This document shows positions 46,665 to 57,859 of a DNA stretch of 64,000 nt, piece after piece. The stretch covers positions 76,626,820 to 76,690,819 of the forward strand of contig CM043702.1 of NCBI GenBank assembly GCA_023935145.1. The letters run 5' to 3'. The notes beneath the pieces are model-generated. The model ran no database searches and was not told where the DNA came from. It worked only from the letters and a program-made list of their open reading frames with translations. Each line of letters opens with the position of its first letter. Position 1 is the first letter of the stretch. The stretch is from Bretschneidera sinensis (Eukaryota; Streptophyta; Magnoliopsida; Brassicales; Akaniaceae). Both the position numbers and the translations under genes were made by a program.

Positions 46665-47724
46665 GATGGGGGTGAATTGGGTTTTAAAAAATTTTGCTAA
46701 TTAATTTGCAAGTTTTTAAACAGTTAAATACACAAAGTACACAATCAAATAATATGTTTGAAAATAGAGGAGTTAAGGAAGAGAATATGCAAACTCCATT
46801 TATAGTGGTTCGACAATATCAGATTCCTTCCAACCTTATGTCCACTCTCTTGAAGGAACATTTTTCAAGTAATCCACTAAAACTTTAGTCGTACAACTTC
46901 ACGGGTATTGCACAAACCTTACAATAATCTCTTCCTCATGGAAGTTATAACAGAATTGTTTAATCCTAAACACTCTAAGAGTTACACCAACTCTTTCCCT
47001 TTACAATAAATTTGATTGACTATAACGTAAATGGTAAAGAGATAGCAATGAATGCTTTTTACAACTGAATAATATCTCTCTTTCAAGAACAAGCTTGAAG
47101 AATGACTCACAATAAATTTTTCAAAGCTTTTGAGAATTAATGAGCTATATGATGAATTGAATGTGCTATCTTCCTTGTTTAAATGCTCATTGAAGTGTGT
47201 TTATATAGCCTTGAATCAATATGGTCGCTTGACACTAACTTGGTAGGTTTGGGGTATTAAATGCTCAAGTTCTGCGTCTCAAACAGTCATATTTTTTGAA
47301 TTACCAGTCGACTGGGTCAAGTGAAAGATCTTCATTTTTAGGCTTAGGGAGAGTAATATTCAACTGGGTCATAGGATCAGTCGATTGGGTTCTTAATACC
47401 AGTCGACTGGGTTGTCCTTCAATCTAGTTTTCATGTTTTTAAAATAATTTTTGACTTAAAATTTTTTTGTATTATAGTTTTTTCAAAGTCTTTTGTAAAT
47501 TGAGCCATAGATCAAGCTAAGTAATTGAATTTAGAGATTTACAGACTGATTCAATTACCTTAGTGCCTATTCTAGATCTTCTGTCTTCTTTTGGTGTCTG
47601 AACGTGTTGAGTTCTTGCATCTTGTTTCTGAACTGAATGCTTTTATAGCTTAAACACTTAGAGAAAACTGTTAGTGCAATTAGAGTGATGTTTTGTCATT
47701 ATTAAAATCAAATATGGGTCAACA
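46643..47724 (-). mobile_element. 5' LTR of SIRE-type element
   Basis: 1082 bases collinear with 37947-39007. It differs mainly by indels around the CCAGTCGACTGG palindromes (47305-47410) and by a ~60-base block near 47255-47310 absent in the other copy. Confidence 0.9.
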
Positions 47725-47879
47725 CTATTACAATATTAGTTTCCTAATTTCTTAATTTATTATAACCATAGGTTTCCTATTTCTATTAGGTCTTATATTC
47801 TTAACCTCTATATATAGGTTTGTATTCTTCTTTCACAATGCATTAATATTTTTTTATTCTAACAGAGGTTATGGAGCCA

Positions 47880-48833
47880 AGACATAGGATAGATGTCAGA
47901 AACAAATAGAGTCAAGTTTGAAGTAGTTACCTGATGGTGCAATTCGTATAAATGTTGGAGAAACTACTATTTACAACGGTCCTCGACCAAATCAAGCTTT
48001 ACATATATTTTTATCTTTCATGCAATTTATCTTTTATTTACCTTCACATTTCAGAAAATTTACTGTTTTCCTTTACATTATGGCACTTATATTTTTGCTC
48101 TAGGAGTAGAATTAAGTTAGAATTGAATCAAACACTTCATTTCAATTCAGCAATCCATTACAATTTGTACAAGGGGCTTAAAATTACTGTAATCACTTGA
48201 ACATTTGAATTTCAAAATCCTTTGATCATTTGTGATCTAGACACGTTGCGCATTCTAAAAAATTAAAGACAATCAAGTCCTAAAAAATTTAGGTCTTTGA
48301 CATTAATATAAAAAAATTCGAGTACATTTAAAAAACTAATGATTTTTGTATTCTATTTAAAGACAGTGAACAAATAATTATAAAATATTCTTTGTAAATA
48401 ATATAGAACAAAAAAAGCATATTAAAAAGATGGTTACTACAGTGTCTTTGTTAAAAACAAATTGCCTTATATATATATTTTGTTGTAAAAATATCTAAAT
48501 TTGATGTGTAATTTTGATGGTAATAAAGCAAATTGTCTTTCTTTTTTACACAAGCACCTTAAACTTTACCCATAAAAAATAGAGAGAAAAAAGAAGTTAA
48601 CAAGTGCAAAACACGTTGGGCAAAGCGGTATTACCGGGTAGGGTGTTCTCTTTTCCGTAGTCCATTGCAGTAGAGTTCCGTGAATGTGAATGTCCCTTTC
48701 CACGCCTTTTGTCTTTTATCTTTTCTATTTGCGTCTTATCTTTTTTCTTTTCTTTTCCTTTCTTTTCTTTTCTAGTATGTACAGGTGGATATGAGTGTTC
48801 CTCCAAAAAGAAAAGGATAATATTAGATTGAGT
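47880..48833. other. Intergenic AT-rich DNA
   Basis: Continues the locus broken at 36973. There is a pyrimidine-rich stretch at 48710-48775. I recognise no gene. Confidence 0.4.
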
Positions 48834-48984
48834 TGGGGCTTGTTTGGGGAGGATTTTCAAAAACCTTTTTTTCAAACACTAAAAATACTGTTTAAACATT
48901 GACTTGATTGTTTGATCAACAGTGTTTGTGTAAAATTGACTGTTCAAACAATGATTTTTGAATCGGAGTTTTCGGCCCGAATTT

Positions 48985-49394
48985 AGTGTTCAGTTTTCAC
49001 TCTCACTTTTTCAATTTACAGACCCTTCTCTCTTTCGCGACCTCACCCCTTCACAGAGCTCTCCCTCTCTCTGCAACGCATTCATCTTCTCTCTCCCTAT
49101 TTCCTTTCTTTTCACTTTCTAACCGGGTCTCTCTCCTTTCCTCTTCGACAAATCGCGAAGGTCATTACCTCGAAGAAACCCAGAAGAGAGGTGAGAAACT
49201 GTACAGACTGCAGAACCAAGACTTTGCTTTACCTTTCTTGGTAACTCTCTATTTTTGCTCCGCAACCGCCATCCGGCCTCCATAGCCGCCATCTCATCCC
49301 ATCCCCGCTCTGAGAATTTTTTGTATCAGCGGATCGGGTGTTGTCTTTGAGATTTCCAGTTCGTCACAATACCCACAACTGTACTGATTTCCAG
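48985..49394 (+). other. CT-rich leader exon, probable BEL1-like 5' UTR
   Basis: Pyrimidine-rich DNA typical of a plant 5' UTR, ending ctgatttccag followed by GTATTT, a good splice donor (GT at 49395). An acceptor ttcaattcccag is at 50397-50408. A 99-residue frame (48986-49285) is low-complexity Ser/Leu and not a real protein. Assignment to the BEL1-like gene rests on the exon at 50409 starting 60 bases before its ATG. Confidence 0.5.
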
Positions 49395-50408
49395 GTATTT
49401 TTTATTGCTTAATTTTTTATTTTTTGACTTTTATTTTTCACTTTGCTTAGCTGCTGACATAGATGTCTTCAAATTTTCTTTCTTTCACTTTTTTTTCAAG
49501 TTACTTTCTCTATTGTTTCCTCTCTCTCCCTCTGCCTGGACAAGATCATGATGGTGATAATAAGATAGTAATTTAGTGGGATTTACTGATTTTGGGTTTG
49601 TCTTGTTTCCTTTTGTTATCTTTCTTCTTATTGGGTATCTGATAGTATGCTCAATGATTCATGTCAGGTCTGGTTAGGAGAGATTCCGAGCGTTGTCCTC
49701 ATCTCTTGTTAGTCAAGACATGCTGATGTAATTGTTGTTTGGTTGGTTTAATAATATCGCTGCAGTTTAAAAAAAGAGCTTGTTTTCTTTCCGATTTCAT
49801 TTATTGTCTGTTCATGAATTATGCTTCTAATTATGTTTTCAGGAGAGTGCTGGGTAAATTTAGATGGGATTTAATATGCAAGATTCAGTTCTAATTCTAC
49901 TCATATTGATTTAAGGGGTTCATTTCAGTTGATAAATAATGGTAGATTTTTTCATAGTTGATGCCCATATGTATGAAAAAGATAATTCTCCCAGACCATG
50001 TGGAAACCATGGATAAATATGATATGCTTATGCATGTAGAGATTGCTAATTGGGTGCTTAGTTCTTCAATGTTTGAAGCTTGAAATTGTCGGCGTTGTTA
50101 GCTGTTGACTGCTGTATAATAATTATTTGCTTAAGTCACCAGTAAGAGCTTTTATTCATGATAATAGATGCTTATGCTTGGTTGCTTGCTTTGGTGGATT
50201 TCTTCTTCTTTTTATTATTCATCCAAAAAAGAAAAGAAAAGAATTAGGCAGTTAAATTTCTATTAAGCATGTATGAGAGTAAGATTAACATCTACATGCT
50301 AGAATTTATAATTGAATTTCAAGTTCGAAAAGACTAAATTTGTTTCGAAACATGCTTTGAATTGTTAATAACTGGAAGTTGTTTCCATTGTCATTTTTCA
50401 ATTCCCAG

Positions 50409-50521
50409 AGTGACTGTATTCTGAACAGAATAACCAGGCAGGAAACTTGTGAGATTGGGAGAGAAAAAATGGCTACCTATTACACTAGTTCAAGTAATCA
50501 AAGAGATTCTCCGATGATTTT
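50409..50521 (+). pseudogene. BEL1-like homeodomain gene, start-codon piece
   Basis: After a splice acceptor and 60 bases of leader, the ATG at 50469 opens MATYYTSSSNQRDSPM, the N-terminus of a BLH1-like group as I remember it. After DSPM the frame enters sequence that belongs to the opposite strand (next entry), so the reading frame is lost at about 50521. Confidence 0.8.
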
Positions 50522-50868
50522 TTTAAACCATGAAGCAAAACCTGGATTTGGATTCCGGTAGGAAATGGAAGGCATTTGGATTCCTGATGCAATTTGAGTA
50601 CCAAGGCTAAAGGACCATTCCTCCAAGCACTAAAATCTTGCTCCCCAATCCGTGAACCACCAAGATTAGAAAAAATTTCTTGTTGCTGTGAGGTTGAATC
50701 TGATGCTTCCACGGACTGGATTTCAATGCAGTTGGTTTACTGCTGAGAATTTCCAGCCAATGTATCTGTGTATGAAGCAGAATTCATATACATCATCATA
50801 TTACCAGGAAGAACAGGTGCTTCTGGATATGAACCAGGCAATTCACTTTAAAGTTGTTTTGGTCTTGT
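50522..50868 (-). pseudogene. Inverted BEL1-like exon piece
   Basis: The minus strand codes for PGSYPEAPVLPGNMMMYMNS, then AGNSQQ, a TAA, then SDSTSQQQEIFSNLGGSRIG and EQDFSAWRNG. After an apparent internal deletion comes SLGTQIASGIQMPSISYRNP ending GFASW. In the normal protein this directly follows DSPM, so the segment has been turned around in place. Both breakpoints are visible at about 50521 and 50868. Confidence 0.82.
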
Positions 50869-51187
50869 CTAAGTAAGAAAACATTTGTTATATTCAACAC
50901 CTTGGCTTAAGTTTTTATTAATTTTTCAATGCTTTTGTACATGTCAGTCTTGGCTCTCCTGTTTCATATTTCACATCTAAATGCCCCTTGAATTAATAAT
51001 TGCAATTGGAAGTTGGTTGTATTTGAAACAGATTAACTGAACCTCTATCCTTTTTGTTATTTGTAGCGGCAGTGTATTTAAATTTTGACCTGATGTCAGG
51101 TCCTCCCGTCTCTCATCTTTGAACGCCCATGATATCTCTGTGTAGTCCATGAAATGAAGACATTAACATAGTTTTTCTATGTTTGCA

Positions 51188-51475
51188 GGCATTGGTGCAA
51201 ATGAAAAATTGGTTCACACGCTTTCTGACAATTTTACAGGCTTATGAGAGCATTATTGAGATGCTTACAGGGCAGTATTCTCATTCTGTTGGCTGTTATA
51301 GTGAAGCAGCTTTTCAATATGTTCAAGCAGCAAGATAAAGTAATTTCTTTATCGGACATTACAGACTCTGTCACCCTCTTCCTCTCTCGCTGCTATCTAT
51401 CTACTCCTTATGCTACTTGCTAAGATACCAACTCCTAAGCAGAAATCGACTAGCCAAAGCCTTGCAGATTGCACA
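51188..51475 (+). pseudogene. SCC4: SCC4/MAU2 cohesin-loader exon fragments
   Basis: SCC4 pairs with SCC2 to load cohesin on chromosomes. After an acceptor (ctatgtttgcag) the plus strand reads ALVQMKNWFTRFLTILQAYE, SIIEMLTGQYSHSVGCYSEA and AFQYVQAARIK, a TPR region of plant SCC4. After a gap at about 51340-51415 comes SRNRLAKALQIAH, a later SCC4 block. About 60-70 intervening residues are missing, and the sequence then fuses to BEL1-like exon sequence. Non-functional. Confidence 0.82.
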
Positions 51476-51838
51476 TAGAATCCTAATCCCTTAATTACAG
51501 GTGAGGGTGGCAGCAGGAATGGCCCTTCTCGAGATGAACAATCGAGAAATGCTGAATACATGCCACCTGGTTTTCCAGGAGGTAACCAAGATTCACACAA
51601 GGGGGATTTGTCTCCGTATGGAGTGTCAAGTATTGCAAGAACCATTCCCAATTCAAAGTACCTCAAGGCACCACAACTGCTTGATGAAATTGTTAATGTT
51701 CGAAAAGCTCTGAAGCAGCCCGATAGTGAGAAAAACCAAAACTCACATGACCAGAGGATGAAGAATTCCAAGCAGGACGATGGGGGATCAAAGAATAGCT
51801 CAAACCCTCAAGAATCTACCAATAACCCCCAAAATGAG
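51476..51838 (+). pseudogene. BEL1-like gene, SKY-domain piece
   Basis: The plus strand continues the BEL1-like exon after the inverted part: NPLITGEGGSRNGPSRDEQS, NAEYMPPGFPGGNQD, then SSIARTIPNSKYLKAPQLLD, which is the SKY box. It continues EIVNVRKALKQPDSEKNQ to NNPQNEL and stops matching at about 51838, just before the BELL domain. One Gln codon of the SKY box is missing. The BELL and homeodomain are absent. Confidence 0.85.
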
Positions 51839-52601
51839 CTTTTCCTTGTTTTATATAGACTTCTATTAGTATTGTGTTTATTTAGGACCATCTGGGTTGG
51901 TGTATATGGTTTAACTCCAAAGCTTGTCTCTTTGAATTGGTATCTTTTTAAAGCAGGAATATTATCTGTTGATTAGTTTAACATTTGTGGTAATGTTACT
52001 ATCGTTTTCATCTCTAATTATTCTAAAATCTAAACGGTTTGTCTTATTCTCTACTCTTTAGACCCTAATGACGATGCTATTTACACCTTAGTACATCAAT
52101 CCTAATAGAATTGGTATTTCGGATCATCGAATGGAATAGCAATTAGTATTTTTATTTTTTAGAATTTATTTAACAAACAAACATGACCAAAGGGAAGAGT
52201 GTTGTTATGTTTAATCCATGATATATAAAAAATATTAACATTTTAAAAATAAAATAATATTAATTATTTTCAAGTATTTGGTGTGTGCTTAAAAAATGTA
52301 TTTAGTAAATATGAAAAATAAAATTAATTTTAGATATTAAAATTTAAAACTGAATACTGAAAACTAAAAGCTGAAAACAATACAAGAAAATGTAATCCAA
52401 ACAGTTTTCTATTTTCAAAACAGTTTTCGAACACTGATTATCCAAACAGCATTTCACTGAAAACTGTTTTGGAAACAGTTTTCGAACACTGTTATCCAAA
52501 CATTTTTCGAACACTGAAAATTGAAAAACTGTTTTTAGAAACTCTTTTCAAAAACAGTTTTCTAACACTGAAAACCGAAAACTGTTACCAAACATGCCCC
52601 A

Positions 52602-53259
52602 TGTTTCTTATTTTTTGGGTTAAGCTAGATGTTCTTGGAATCTTAAGCAACTTGACAGTGAACCCCACGGCTCTTTCACATTTAGAAAACTGTATGTGGA
52701 ATTTCTTTTTGGGCGAGGATTTGGCTTTTGTTTTATTTTGTAAACCGAGTCTTACATCCTTTGGTTAGTTGCTTGAATCTTGATAGTCATATTTTTGGGG
52801 CAAAGTAATTTAACTTTTATACATATACATATATATGCTATTAATAAAATCAGAACTCTCATTTGGTGTCCACCCCCTCAAAATATCTCTAAATAAACCC
52901 TATTTAAATATATAAATCAAATATTTAAATAAAGTTATATATGTAACTTAATTGATTCCAACTCCCACATCTTTCTCCAATGTTTTTCTCTTCCACTATC
53001 CCATTTAGACTTAACTTCTTTACTATCCCACCCAGACTTAACTTCTTTACTCTCTTTATTTCTCTTATCTCCAACCCATGTTGATTTTATCTATTTCTCA
53101 TTATCTTCAACACATTTTCAATTGTTGTTATTTTTTTGGTGATTCTAACAAGATTGTTCTTCTCTAGGGGTTTATCTACATGTTAAGTTTTCTAATAGAG
53201 AATATGCGACCATTATGCTTGGCATTTTTATAGGTAAGAAGATAGACTTTTAAAAGGAG

Positions 53260-53316
<57 letters not shown>

Positions 53317-54457
53317 ATCTTGTGCATATAATTTTTTTAGTAGTATAGGATTGTCGATTCGAGTTGCTATCACCTCAATCTTATATATACATATATGAGA
53401 TTACTAATTTAAAACGTTTTATTCTAAGTTAACATTGTACATAAACTATTTACGATTAAAATATCTTCAGGTATTCAGTTTTATGTAAAAACAATTAAAT
53501 TAATTCATTTTTTTTAATCTTCAAAGTCTTTTTGGGATTTTCGTCTAATGCATGGTCGAAAAAGTGCATTGTCAATACAATTGGTTTTAGCGTTCGATGA
53601 TTGACAACCAAACCAAGTTTCACTGCCTTCCAATACCCTTACAATCCCATACGTCATCTATGTGATTTGAAGGGAAAATCCTTTTAGATCACCATCCTCT
53701 GACGATATTTACCGGAAACCACCATTATCACCGAGCCAAAAATCACCTGATATGAAGTTACAATTGAAAATGATCGCATGCACCCCATGCGCTTACTTGG
53801 TTTTGTGAACAATTTCTATTGCTCTGGAGGAGAAAGAATTTATTTAAAACACCCAAAAACTCTCTACTTCAATAGGGTTTCGATAAATATGCATGGACCA
53901 TTTTGTCTAAGGTAGCTGCTGTATAATACTAACATACGAATAAAGTGTTGTAAGTTAGTATTTTCCTATGTATAAAGGATTGATAATTTCAAACACAAGT
54001 TAGCAATGTGGCACCCCAATCTTTTTGGGTCAAAATGCCTTTAGTATCCAATTTCCTCTAAGACAAACAAAAGGGTAATATATGAATTTAAATGACTAAT
54101 TTACTTATCTTTCTAACCATCAAAGACTTTTGTGATGTTGTGTCGTGGGTGATAAAAAAAATGCATCGTAGCTACAGTTAGAATCATCATTTGACAATTT
54201 ACAATCTGACATCAGATGCACCATCATTCGCAAGTCAGCCACCCTCATTCATCGCCCGTGTCTATAGAGTGGTTCGACTTTATATATGCAATTTTCTAGT
54301 GATTGTTATCGGAATTGAAAATTGGAAAAAAAAAATTACACAATCATCGAATCTCGATGGAGTGATTCTATCGAAATTTGCCGCACGTGCCTGATACTGC
54401 AACGGGTTGCAGATTGCGTGAGGGCATCAATTCTAGTCCGCTAACTTTGGGGAGAAG
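52602..54457. other. Intergenic AT-rich DNA
   Basis: No gene seen. Contains a long TA run (next entry). The right limit is a CACTA terminus. Confidence 0.45.
53261..53312. repeat. (TA)26 microsatellite
   Basis: 52 uninterrupted bases of TA, a likely length-variable locus. Confidence 0.95.
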
Positions 54458-54904
54458 AACTACAAGAAAAATAGTTTTTAGCGACGACTTATCATCGAAA
54501 GACATGTTTCCTTCGGTAAAAATATCAAATATTTTCACTGAGGGCCCATCCCCTCGGTGATAAGTAATTTCCCTCACAATTATTAATTTCAAAATTCTCA
54601 TAAAATAAATAATTATTTTTAATATGAAAATTATTATCACCGAGAGAATATTTCCCTCGGTGATAATTAATTAATTTAAATTATTTTCATTTAATTAGTA
54701 AAAGTACTGGATGCTTGGTTCAGTTTACTGAATCAATGTAATTCAGCATTAGGTGCCTTCATTCAGTCGACTACATGAACCATTTAGTCAACTGGATAGA
54801 GGGACAAAACTTTTTGTCATTCATTTAGTCGACTTGATGAATTATTCAATCGACTGAGTCAGAGGCCATAAGGTTATGTCCTTCATTCAGTCGACTATAT
54901 GAAT

Positions 54905-56000
54905 CAGTGTTTTCAGAGGCGGGGGCGTTGGGTGAGGCATTTTGCCTCAATGAGGCAAGGCGTAAGCCCCGAGGCATTGGGGCGTAAGCCTTTTGAAACG
55001 TTGGGGTGTTTTGAATAAAATAATATTAATTAAATTATAAAAATACTAAAAAATTAAAATAATATAAATTAATTAATTATTAATAAACTTTATTAACTTA
55101 AGACCTATGAATGAATATTTATCAAAATATTTCACAAACACACGTTAACCTTAGTTTAATAAAAAAATAAATAATTAATAGGAAAAAATGCATAATCTAA
55201 TTTGGTTAAAAATATAAACAGAAAGACCCCAAAACAAATTCAAAAATCCAAACCCAATACCCCGAAACCCCATCTTATTTCGAATTGAACTAGAAATTGG
55301 GCTATAATACTTAAAAGCCTAATACCCAAACCCAGAACAATTTCATTTTAAACCAAATTGGGTCATAATACTTAAAAGCCTAATACCCAAAACCTATTTG
55401 AACCAGTGTTTGACTAAACCCGGATCTAACCCACAACCCGGTCCTTACCCCAACCCAACCCTAGGTATAAAAGACCATCTCTACCCATTAGTCCCTAACC
55501 TTTCCCTTCTACAGCTGCAAATAAAGAGAGAATCCTCTCTTGCATTCGAGCTACTTTCTCCTCTCCATTCATCTTCTTTCTCTTCCTTCATTTCAACTGT
55601 ATGATCAAACTACCCTTGCTTTCTCGCGATGTCGAAGCCAATCTCCTGATTTTTGTCGCGAAAGTCACCATCGTAGGAGCCAAGGTGCCAGAAGGCTTGG
55701 ATGTCGAGTATGAAGGTGCCGGAGAGCAAAGCTGTGGATGCAGGTAGAGGATTTGTGGGATGTGCAAGAGCCACAGCGTATTCTTGCTTTGAGAGCTTCC
55801 CTGTTTCTGAGTTGAAACAGGTATATATTGAACTTGAATTTATTTTGAGTTGTAGAAGAAAAAAACTACCACGTCCGATCGAACGTCCGGCCTGAAAAGA
55901 CGAACGCCCAAGAGTACTCCCGCCCCTAGATTCACGCCCTGGGGCGATTTTGCCCGAAAACACCCTGAGGCGCGCCCCAAAATCGCCTTTCAAAACATTG
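54905..56000. mobile_element. Non-autonomous hAT transposon
   Basis: ATATGAAT at 54897-54904 and 56001-56008 is a perfect 8-bp target duplication, the hAT size. Terminal inverted repeats are CAGTGTTTTCAGAGGCG on the left and CAATGTTTTGAAAGGCG on the right, 14 of 17 matching. Subterminal GGCG/GCCCC-rich DNA is usual for this group. No transposase. It carries an exon-like piece (next entry) and a ~67-bp direct repeat containing taatacttaaaagcctaata (55310 and 55365). Confidence 0.88.
55500..55820 (+). other. Exon-like cargo inside the hAT element
   Basis: A CT-rich leader (55545-55600) is followed by a coding-looking part with MKVPESKAVDAGRGFVGCAR and SCFESFPVSELKQ. It ends in AACAG followed by GTATAT, a splice donor at 55820/55821. 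Base composition is higher in GC than the neighbours. I do not recognise the gene. It may be a captured host exon. Confidence 0.4.
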
Positions 56001-56615
56001 ATATGAATCATTTAGTCGATTGGATCAAAGGCCAAGACTTTCTGCCCTTTATTCAGTCGACTAAATCCCCTAAAACAAAATTTCTTTGTTTTTAAATTGA
56101 CTTATAAAATTACGACTAGTTATGATTTTGTCAAAAACATTTTGTAAAAAAAATTTGCCATAAATAAAACTAGGTGATTGAGAGAAGATTTACAATAATA
56201 TCAACCACCTTAGGAGCTTCTAATATTGTTCTTCAGACTTCTTCTGAGGTGCGAACATGTATTTGAAAAAAAGACCTTAAATGCTTGAACACATAGATAA
56301 AATTGGTTAGTTCAATTCAATTTAGTTTTTTCATTGTTAAAATCAAGTTAGGGGTCATAAATCTCCCTTTCTTTATGATGACAAAACTGTTTTAAGAAAA
56401 AAAATTTTAAATTCTAAGTTTGGCTTTTTATAAAAATTTGGACAGTCTTGTATGTTTTTGTGACAAAAACCTCCCGCAAAGAGTAAAAGACAATCCAACC
56501 AAGAAATTTGTATAAAGCATTTAAATATTTAAAGAGTAAAGCTCTCCCTTAATCTTTGCATACCCTCATCATATATGACACATTCACCTTTAACACACAT
56601 TTTCTCCCCTAAAAA

Positions 56616-57689
56616 TGGTTAAAGTCCAAACCAAAGGTGGAGTATCAAAGTTCACCAAGTTAGAAGACTGCACACATGTGTGTGCATCAATTTGGAGCAA
56701 GGGAAGGCCATGCGCACTAGTGTGTGCACTTCTGCACAAAATTAGGGAATTGTGCGCACAGCAGCAGCATCAGCATGCTCCATGGCGCCTAACAACAAGC
56801 ACCATGACGTCCAGAATGGTGTGCTGTAGGACAGCATCAGCACCATGGCGCCCAGTAACCAGCACCATGGCGTCCAGAATGGTGTGCTATATGACCGCAT
56901 CAGCACCATGGTGCTCAGCAACCAGCACCATGGCGTCCAGAATGGTGTGCTATAGGACTGCATCAGCACCATGGCGCTCAGAAACCAGCACCATGGCGTC
57001 CAGAAGGTGTGTAAAGGTGCCCTGCCCAGCACCATGGTGCCCCCTGTTGAGCACCTAGGCGCTAGGCAAAGGGCTGCACACATGGACAGCTTATTTTAAG
57101 ACCCTTTTTAAGTGTGTGAGTGCAAGGTTAAAATGCACAGCACCACTTGGGAAGTGATGAAGGGCTATGATTAATTGGAGATCATGATCAAAGGGTGGAA
57201 ATTGATTCACAAGAATGTCCAAGAAGTGAAAGGCTATAAAAGGGGTTCCCAAGCCTCATTTTTCACATATAATATACAACACATACAAGACACTCTTTGA
57301 GATCAATTGTAGTACAAGAGAGAATTGTGTGAGAGACATAAACACAAGAGAGACTCTTTGTAGTGAGGCTGGTTGTAAAGAAGAGAGAGTAGTATAGAGA
57401 GAGAGCATTGTAATTTTCTTTCTTCTCTTCTTGGTTTCTTCAAGAACTTGCGCTTCTTGAAGGAGATTGCTGTAACTTGTAAGAACCATTTGAGATAGTA
57501 CAGAGAGTTCGAAGGAACTCATGGGGATGTAGGCACATTGCCGAACCTCGATAACAAATTGCTTGTCTTCTTTCTTTCTTTGATTTTCTATTCTTGTGTT
57601 CGATTGCTGAAATTCTTTCTACAAGTCATTCTAGACTTGGGTGTTTGGAAGATCACCACCTGGGCATCTTGTCAGGGTGATTTCCAACA
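56616..57689 (+). mobile_element. Solo-LTR-like insertion with minisatellite
   Basis: Begins TGGTTAAAGTCC and ends TTTCCAACA. It has a strong TATA (ggctataaaagggg) at about 57230, followed by a transcribed-looking leader rich in gagaga. It interrupts SIRE-like internal DNA that is collinear on both sides with 39-40 kb. No exact target duplication was found, so the ends may be off by a few bases. Confidence 0.6.
56780..57010 (+). repeat. 63-bp minisatellite, about four copies
   Basis: The block ggcgtccagaatggtgtgct starts at 56806, 56869, 56932 and, in a shorter form, 56995. The period is 63 exactly, a multiple of three, so a 147-codon frame (56615-57058) runs through it as TASAPWRxxTSTMASRMVCY repeats. 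That frame is in LTR U3 and is probably not a protein. Confidence 0.85.
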
Positions 57690-57859
57690 TATAAAATAAA
57701 CTAGCATAAAGCAAATATCAATCCACACAGAAGTTCAACCATGAACAAAAAAGTTAATGCTCACACGAGGTAAACCAGAAAATGCATGAAATAAAAATAA
57801 AATGTACTTGCAAAGTTCAAGGAGTAAAAAACTAAGATAAAGAAAACATAGAGATCAAG

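Larger units (their letters stand above)
37947..47724 (-). mobile_element. SIRE-type copia retrotransposon with third ORF
   Basis: 9778 bases with exact target duplications CTATT at 37942-37946 and 47725-47729, inserted in an LTR of the small element. Minus-strand order: LTR, PBS, gag, Asn/His repeat region, protease, integrase, RT, RNase H, palindrome-rich leader, envelope-position ORF, PPT, LTR. The gag/pol motifs, AAAAAGGGGGATAT PPT and extra ORF fit SIRE/Maximus. Every domain carries stops or shifts. Confidence 0.92.
36974..47874 (+). mobile_element. Small non-autonomous copia-type element, interrupted by SIRE
   Basis: The first LTR is 36974-37187 (214 bases, TATA ctctatatatagg near 37108). 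The second LTR is split into 37915-37946 and 47730-47874. TGTTATCAGAGC at 37188-37199 is a Met-tRNA PBS with one change. The internal part (37200-37914) is non-coding and ends in a purine-rich GAGTTTGAGGCGGG. GAGGT at 36969-36973 and 47875-47879 is an exact target duplication. Without the insertion it would be about 1.1 kb, TRIM/LARD-like. Confidence 0.88.
48834..52601. mobile_element. Candidate gene-capturing (Pack-type) DNA transposon
   Basis: The left end reads TGGGGCTTGTTTGG and the right end, on the other strand, TGGGGCATGTTTGG. Inside each end are inverted copies of TGTTTGGATAACAGTGTTCG, one near 48908 and three to four near 52400-52590. Between them lie pieces of two host genes in mixed order and orientation: a BEL1-like homeodomain gene and SCC4. 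No transposase is present. This plan matches Pack-MULEs. I could not find an 8-9 bp target duplication at these limits, so the exact ends are provisional. Confidence 0.6.

Noticed and set aside
48986..49285. 99-codon Ser/Leu-rich frame as a secreted protein
   Set aside because: Fits a CT-rich 5' UTR followed by a splice donor better; no continuing frame.
51397..51771. 124-codon minus-strand frame
   Set aside because: Antisense shadow of the SCC4 and BEL1-like coding pieces.
48826..52610. 8-9 bp target duplication for the gene-capturing element
   Set aside because: Bases outside the proposed ends do not match, so I claim no duplication and keep the ends provisional.
54191..54560. Short frames at the CACTA left end
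   Set aside because: They overlap subterminal repeats and have no homologue I know.
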